19,090 nucleotides of DNA from Alphaproteobacteria bacterium UBA3002 (GTDB taxonomy: Bacteria > Pseudomonadota > Alphaproteobacteria > Rickettsiales > UBA3002), in the NCBI GenBank assembly GCA_002346425.1, contig DDZS01000075.1:1-19090 (forward strand). The letters run 5' to 3'. Under the pieces are notes generated by a model. The model was not told the DNA's origin. It ran no database searches and worked only from the letters and a program-made list of their open reading frames with translations. Below, in pieces: positions 13,162-19,090 of the stretch (positions within the stretch are counted from its first letter, which is position 1; the number at the start of each line of letters is the position of its first letter). The position numbers were made by a program, and so were the translations under genes.

Positions 13162-15315
13162 TTATTCGCCGGAAGCTTTTTTGTCTTTCCGGTTTTTCTT
13201 TTCCGCAAACTGGTCGGAAATATCTTCGCCTGTCTCTTGATCAACGGCTTTCATCGACAGCTTCACTTTGCCGCGATCATCGATACCGATGCATTTGACT
13301 TTCACCATATCGCCTTCGTTGACGATATCGGTGGTTTTTTCCACTCGGTGATCGGCCAGTTCAGAAATATGCACCAGCCCGTCCATCTTCCCGAGGAAGT
13401 TGACAAACGCGCCGAAGTCCACCACGCGGACGACTTTACCTTCATACAACTCTCCGACTTCCGGTGAAGCGACGATGTCTTTAATCATCTGTAACGCGGC
13501 ATTGGCTTTCTCACCCGTGGTCGCGAAGATGTTGATATTGCCTTCTTCGTCGATATCGATTTTGGTATCGGTGGTTTCAGTGATTTCTCGAATCACTTTG
13601 CCGCCAGTACCGATCACTTCACGGATTTTATCCTTATCGATTTTAATCGAAGAAATACGCGGCGCGGTTTCATTCAACTCACCACGTGCACCCGACATCG
13701 CTTTGTTCATCGCTTCCAGAATGGTCGCGCGACCACCTTTCGCCTGCTCCAGTGCGATCGTCATGATCTCTTCGGTAATACCATCGATCTTGATGTCCAT
13801 TTGCAGTGACGTGATACCGTCTGCAGTACCGGCCACTTTAAAGTCCATATCGCCGAGGTGATCTTCATCGCCCAGAATGTCAGACAGAACGGCAAAGCCA
13901 TCCTCTTCCTTAATCAGGCCCATCGCAATCCCTGCCACGGCTTTCGGTAGCGGCACACCCGCATCCATCATCGCCAGTGACGCACCGCACACGGTCGCCA
14001 TGGAAGATGAACCGTTCGATTCAGTGATTTCCGAGACCAGACGAATCGTATACGGGAATTCTTCTTTCGACGGAATCATCGCATTCAGCGCGCGCCATGC
14101 CAGTTTCCCGTGACCGATTTCACGACGTCCTGGCGGACGCATTGGATGCGCTTCACCGACCGAATAAGGCGGGAAGTTATAATGCAGCATGAACGGCATT
14201 TTGTATTCGCCTTCAATCGCATCGATCAGCTGTTCATCTTGGCTTGTACCGAGCGTGGTCACGACCAGCGCTTGTGTTTCGCCACGGGTAAACAGTGCCG
14301 AACCATGCACACGCGGCAATACGCCCACCTGACATTCGATTTGACGCACCTGATCCAGCTTACGCCCATCAATCCGTGCTTTGTCTTTCACGATCGCGCC
14401 ACGCACGATGTCTTTTTCCAGCTTCTTGAAGACACCCATGACGAGCTTGTCGTTCAACTCATGCTCTTCAACAAATTTGGCTTTCACTGCTGCTTTGATC
14501 TCGTCGATCTTTTGGCTACGCTCTTGCTTCACCGTCAGCTTATACGCATCACGCAAGGCACTTTGTGCCATTTCTTTGATCGCTTCGATGTGATTGGCTT
14601 CCAGTGATTCCGGTTGGAAATCCCACGGCTCTTTCGCCGCATCTTCTGCCACAGAAATAATCAGGTCGATGACCGGTTGCATGCTCTTATGCGCGAACAT
14701 CACCCCGTCCAGCATCTGCTGTTCGGTCAGTTCTTTTGCTTCCGATTCCACCATCATCACGGAACTTTGCGTCCCCGCGACGACCAATTCCAGATCGCTG
14801 GCTTTAATTTGCTCTAATGTCGGATTCAAAACGAATTCACCATCGATCATACCAACTTTAGCCGCAGAGATCGGGCCATAGAATGGTACGCCAGACAGTG
14901 TCAGCGCCGCAGAGGCACCCACCATCGCCGGAATATCCGAATCCGTCTCGCCGTCATGGCTAACAACCTGACAGACAACTTGGGTTTCATTGTAGAACCC
15001 ATCCGCAAACAACGGGCGGATTGGACGGTCGATCAGGCGCGACACTAAGGTTTCTTTCTCGGTCGGACGGCCTTCACGCTTAAAGAAGCCACCAGGGATA
15101 CGGCCCGTGGCGTAGAATTTCTCAATATAATGGACGGTCAGCGGGAAAAAATCCATATCCGGCTTCACGCTTTTTGCGGCGCAAACGGTACATAACACGC
15201 TTGTTTCGCCGTAAGTCACCAACACCGCAGCGTCGGCTTGACGGGCAATACGCCCCGTCTCAATTGTCAGGGTGCGACCACCCCATTCCATACTTTTTTT
15301 CGTAACTGTAAACAT
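13162..15315 (-). CDS. pnp: Polynucleotide phosphorylase (PNPase)
   Basis: PNPase is the phosphate-dependent 3'-5' exoribonuclease of mRNA decay, a trimer in the cytoplasm and often part of the degradosome. The 717 residues have the full domain order: first RNase PH core (about 1-225, with FFKREGRPTEKE), helical linker, second catalytic RNase PH core (about 320-545, PPGRREIGHG), KH domain (about 555-615, GTGGK loop) and S1 domain (about 622-690, from KVVRVVDFGAFV to DGLVHISEL). A short Lys-rich tail follows. An AAGGAAG site precedes the ATG at 15315. It is the last gene of the operon, after rpsO, and ends at a strong terminator. Confidence 0.97.
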   Translation of the reverse strand: MFTVTKKSMEWGGRTLTIETGRIARQADAAVLVTYGETSVLCTVCAAKSVKPDMDFFPLTVHYIEKFYATGRIPGGFFKREGRPTEKETLVSRLIDRPIRPLFADGFYNETQVVCQVVSHDGETDSDIPAMVGASAALTLSGVPFYGPISAAKVGMIDGEFVLNPTLEQIKASDLELVVAGTQSSVMMVESEAKELTEQQMLDGVMFAHKSMQPVIDLIISVAEDAAKEPWDFQPESLEANHIEAIKEMAQSALRDAYKLTVKQERSQKIDEIKAAVKAKFVEEHELNDKLVMGVFKKLEKDIVRGAIVKDKARIDGRKLDQVRQIECQVGVLPRVHGSALFTRGETQALVVTTLGTSQDEQLIDAIEGEYKMPFMLHYNFPPYSVGEAHPMRPPGRREIGHGKLAWRALNAMIPSKEEFPYTIRLVSEITESNGSSSMATVCGASLAMMDAGVPLPKAVAGIAMGLIKEEDGFAVLSDILGDEDHLGDMDFKVAGTADGITSLQMDIKIDGITEEIMTIALEQAKGGRATILEAMNKAMSGARGELNETAPRISSIKIDKDKIREVIGTGGKVIREITETTDTKIDIDEEGNINIFATTGEKANAALQMIKDIVASPEVGELYEGKVVRVVDFGAFVNFLGKMDGLVHISELADHRVEKTTDIVNEGDMVKVKCIGIDDRGKVKLSMKAVDQETGEDISDQFAEKKNRKDKKASGE

Positions 15316-15337
15316 AAACTTCCTTACATTCCTCTAA

Positions 15338-15402
15338 ACAGACACGCCCTTAGATAAGACAAAGGGACGCATACCCCATGCATGCGTCCCGGATGTGTCT
15401 GT
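15338..15402 (-). promoter_or_regulatory. Nested hairpin in the rpsO-pnp intergenic region
   Basis: An inner 9-bp stem, GGGACGCAT/ATGCGTCCC (15364-15372 with 15382-15390), sits within an outer 8-bp stem, ACAGACAC/GTGTCTGT (15338-15345 with 15395-15402). On the transcript the inner hairpin is followed by TTTGTCTT, a weak T-tract. In E. coli the same gap holds the rpsO terminator and an RNase III site through which PNPase controls its own mRNA. A similar role is a reasonable inference. Confidence 0.55.
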
Positions 15403-15416
15403 GTTTGTCATCCGTT

Positions 15417-15686
15417 TTACTTGCGGATACCAAGTTTACCAATCAGTGACTGGTAGCGGGATTCGTCTTTACGGCGCAGGTAATCCAGCAACCGGCGGCG
15501 ACGCCCAACCAGAATAAGCAGGCCACGACGTGAGTGGTGGTCATGCTTATGATCTTTAAAATGTTCTGTTAAATTGCTGATACGCTCGGTCAGGATGGCA
15601 ATTTGCACATCGGCGGAACCGGTATCGCCCTTTTCCGTGGCATATTCGTTAATCAGCTCTTGCTTGCGCTCGGCAGTAATCGACAT
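15417..15686 (-). CDS. rpsO: 30S ribosomal protein S15
   Basis: S15 binds the central domain of 16S rRNA early in small-subunit assembly. The 89 residues equal the family's standard length and contain the signatures DTGSADVQIAILTERI, HKHDHHSRRGLL and GRRRRLLDYL, ending GKLGIRK. I chose the ATG at 15686, which lies 6 nt after AAAGGAG. The adjacent in-frame ATG at 15689 is only 3 nt away from it. The 29-bp gap to truB and the hairpin before pnp fit the classical operon, in which S15 often represses its own translation. Confidence 0.97.
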   Translation of the reverse strand: MSITAERKQELINEYATEKGDTGSADVQIAILTERISNLTEHFKDHKHDHHSRRGLLILVGRRRRLLDYLRRKDESRYQSLIGKLGIRK

Positions 15687-15715
15687 CATGTTCTCCTTTG
15701 TTAAACGCCCGCTCA

Positions 15716-16756
15716 TCAAGAGGGCGCATTATTAAATACCCGTTTGGGCCACCATTCACCGCTCCGCTCCTCTGCCAGAGCAATCAGCCTTTCCTCACAA
15801 TAGATACGCACCAAAGGTGCCTGTATCGCCAGTGGAATCGGTTGACCGTGGCAAAGCCGCCTTGCGGCTGCCTCCTCGACAGGAATGGCCGGGATGTCGT
15901 CCAGCGCCCAATCCATCGAGAGCAATTGTGGGCCTGTATGCCCGACTTTCTCCAATAAATCCAGCGAAATCGCCTCTGAAATCGTGAATTTTCCGACTGC
16001 TGCCCGATGCAGCCGCACCACATGCCCGCAAGCCCCCGCCCCGCGCGCAATATCCCGCGCGAGGGAACGAATATAGGTGCCTTTGGACACACATGCGATG
16101 AAATGTATGTCTTCCGCCTGCGGCTGCAGACTTGCGCTCCGCGATTCTGCTGAATCGCTACGCTTTGCAGCTTTCGCTGACTCTTGGCAGGCGCGGTCTA
16201 CTGACCACGCTCCTTCGCTACTCGTGTCTCGCGACACGCGACTCGCGACTTCTAACGAATACACCGTAATCCGCCGCGGCTTCATCGCTACCGCCTCCCC
16301 TGCCCGGGCCAGATCATAGGCGCGCTGACCGTCGATTTTAATCGCGGAATAGGCAGGCGGCACTTGCTCGATTTCACCGGTGAATTGCGGTAATACAGCC
16401 GTGATTTCTGCTATGGAAGGGCGCGTTGGATTCTCGGCGACCACCTCGCCTTCTGCGTCATCAGTCGTGGTTTCTGCCCCGAAACGAATGGTGAAATGGT
16501 AGGTTTTGCGGGCTTCCATCAAATAAGGAACGGTTTTGGTCGCCTCGCCCAATGCGATGGGCAACACACCATCCGCCAAGGGGTCGAGGGTGCCGGCATG
16601 GCCCACTTTTTCCGGCCGCAGGATGCGTTTGACCGCGCGCACCACATCGGTCGAGCCCATGCCGACCGGTTTATTGATGTTCACCCACCCGTGAATCGAA
16701 TTTTTCTGTTTACCGCCTGCGGCTGCAGACTTGGCTTGCCGCGCTTCATCGGGCAT
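15716..16756 (-). CDS. truB: TruB, tRNA pseudouridine-55 synthase, with a repeat-derived insert
   Basis: TruB makes pseudouridine 55 in the T-loop of all elongator tRNAs. Family motifs are clear: GWVNINKPVGMGSTD, HAGTLDPLADGVLP with the catalytic Asp, QVPPAYSAIKIDGQRAYDLAR, SKGTYIRSLARDI and CGHVVRLHRAAVG. Between ITVYSLEV and AEDIHF, where relatives have a short turn, lies an extra Arg/Ser/Ala-rich stretch of about 45 residues (16112-16246) that looks like an inserted palindromic element. The reading frame stays open, so the protein is probably functional with a surface loop. I used the ATG at 16756; a TTG at 16765 overlapping the rbfA stop (TTGA) and close to GAGG is an equal alternative. 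The N-terminus carries a second repeat copy. Confidence 0.93.
   Translation of the reverse strand: MPDEARQAKSAAAGGKQKNSIHGWVNINKPVGMGSTDVVRAVKRILRPEKVGHAGTLDPLADGVLPIALGEATKTVPYLMEARKTYHFTIRFGAETTTDDAEGEVVAENPTRPSIAEITAVLPQFTGEIEQVPPAYSAIKIDGQRAYDLARAGEAVAMKPRRITVYSLEVASRVSRDTSSEGAWSVDRACQESAKAAKRSDSAESRSASLQPQAEDIHFIACVSKGTYIRSLARDIARGAGACGHVVRLHRAAVGKFTISEAISLDLLEKVGHTGPQLLSMDWALDDIPAIPVEEAAARRLCHGQPIPLAIQAPLVRIYCEERLIALAEERSGEWWPKRVFNNAPS
16112..16246. repeat. Palindromic element inserted in frame in truB
   Basis: This is 135 bp (45 codons) absent from the expected TruB fold. It contains small hairpins: GCGATTC-TGCT-GAATCGC (16141-16158) and CGTGTC-TCGC-GACACG (16223-16238), plus repeated TCGCGA-type blocks. 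Its left end holds 21 bp (16114-16134) repeated exactly at 16713-16733. The stretch is open in the truB frame and in at least one frame of the other strand. These are traits of Rickettsia/Wolbachia-type palindromic elements that invade genes. The exact boundaries are estimated from the TruB fold. Confidence 0.65.
16713..16733. repeat. Second copy of the 21-bp truB repeat, at the gene's 5' end
   Basis: This matches 16114-16134 exactly over 21 bp, beginning CCGCCTGCGGCTGC and ending CAGACTTG. The following bases are similar with one indel (CGCTCCGCG against GCTTGCCGCG). It encodes part of the N-terminal extension KSAAAGG on the minus strand, while the other copy is read SLQPQA, so the two are in different frames. 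Confidence 0.8.
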
Positions 16757-16761
16757 GTGGC

Positions 16762-17163
16762 TCAACGATCCTCTTTCTCCAAATCATGCCGGACTTTGGG
16801 GTCTTGCAGCAATTTGTTGATCTTATTGGCTTCTTCAAACGAGCGGTCGAGTTTGAAGAATAGTTTTGGCGTGTATTTCAACACGGCATGCTTGCCCATG
16901 ACTTTGCGAATGGTTGGCGCGTGATCGTTCAAGCGTTTCAAGGTCGCGTCCGGGTCGGAACCTCCAGCCAACGGGGTGACGTAACAGGTCGCGTTTTTCA
17001 AGTCCGGGCTAATGCGTACTTCTGATACGGTAATCGACTCCTTATCCAACAGCGGATCATGCGTTTCGTTGCGCATGAAAATCATCGAGACGATCTGACG
17101 GATTTCCTCGCCCACCTTGAGCTGACGCTGCGAAGGGGGCTTTTTATGGGATGATTGGGACAT
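16762..17163 (-). CDS. rbfA: Ribosome-binding factor A
   Basis: RbfA binds the free 30S subunit and helps finish 16S rRNA 5'-end processing; it is needed for growth in the cold. The 133 residues start MSQSSHKKPPSQRQLKVGEEIRQ and continue with the KH-like fold, including VSEVRISPDLKNATCYVTPL and KHAVLKYTPKLFFKLDRSFEEANKINKLL, all family marks. The ATG at 17163 has GGAGGT directly upstream; the frame is open further 5' to 17322, but that is the shadow of infB. It lies 67 bp after infB, and its stop overlaps the TTG start option of truB. Confidence 0.95.
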   Translation of the reverse strand: MSQSSHKKPPSQRQLKVGEEIRQIVSMIFMRNETHDPLLDKESITVSEVRISPDLKNATCYVTPLAGGSDPDATLKRLNDHAPTIRKVMGKHAVLKYTPKLFFKLDRSFEEANKINKLLQDPKVRHDLEKEDR

Positions 17164-17190
17164 GTTACCTCCAGCTATTACCCAGCATTG

Positions 17191-17215
17191 CCAAGGCTTG
17201 GATACCGCCTTGCGG
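17191..17215. other. Two short palindromes between infB and rbfA
   Basis: CCAAGGCTTGG (17191-17201) and CCGC-CTT-GCGG (17205-17215) lie side by side in the 67-bp infB-rbfA gap. The second resembles the core of the truB repeat. On the transcript they would form small hairpins before the rbfA ribosome binding site. Function is unknown. Confidence 0.4.
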
Positions 17216-17230
17216 CGACAGAACATAGGT

Positions 17231-19090
<1,860 letters not shown>

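Noticed and set aside
14110..14607. 165-residue open frame antisense to pnp
   Set aside because: It lies wholly within conserved PNPase coding sequence and has no ribosome binding site or domain of its own.
15857..15872. CCGCCTTGCGGCTGC, similar to the 21-bp truB repeat
   Set aside because: It encodes the native-looking AAARRLCHGQPIPL part of TruB and differs by an extra T, so chance similarity is likelier than a third copy.
16077..16319. 80-residue plus-strand open frame across the truB insert
   Set aside because: It shows that the element is open on both strands but has no start signal and runs into conserved truB codons; not a gene.

Overview
The window looks like ordinary chromosome from an alphaproteobacterium of moderate GC content. 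It is densely packed with housekeeping genes. The assignment rests on the infB-rbfA-truB-rpsO-pnp block, a class II DAHP synthase, a free-standing prephenate dehydratase with the alphaproteobacterial ACT motif 'LESY', a CheY/CheZ pair and an AmgK-type sugar kinase next to tsaE. I cannot name the order. No tRNA, rRNA, CRISPR array, prophage or transposase gene is visible.

Layout. On the minus strand at the left edge lie cheY and a truncated cheZ (1-886), which set and remove the chemotaxis phosphorylation signal. A plus-strand run follows: iscX, tsaE and an amgK-like kinase overlap one another (1015-2679), then a NhaC-family antiporter, a 103-bp inverted-repeat element, and trhO overlapping yacG (to 5422). 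Convergent to these on the minus strand are queH (tRNA queuosine), a 1229-residue protein of unknown function (6231-9920) and pheA. pheA is divergent from the plus-strand class II DAHP synthase gene, so the first and a late step of phenylalanine synthesis share a 68-bp promoter region. After that come a pair of inverted 7-bp repeat arrays and a histone H1-like Lys/Ala/Pro gene, ending in a strong two-way terminator. From 13162 to the right edge everything is minus strand and reads infB -> rbfA -> truB -> rpsO -> pnp, the classical translation/RNA-decay operon.

Most genes here act in translation, RNA modification and RNA decay: TsaE, TrhO, QueH, TruB, IF-2, RbfA, S15 and PNPase. The remainder cover motility signalling, Fe-S assembly, aromatic amino acids, cell-wall recycling, ion homeostasis and nucleoid structure.

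No complete new system is evident, but five items stand out. truB carries an in-frame insert of about 45 codons made of small palindromes, and its end is repeated at the start of the same gene in another reading frame. infB changes sharply in base composition and codon use near 17.7-18.0 kb, suggesting recombination or a chimeric assembly. The 1229-residue coiled-coil protein has no cysteine and one tryptophan, and I recognise no family. Two non-coding inverted-repeat elements lie at 4279-4381 and 12338-12408.
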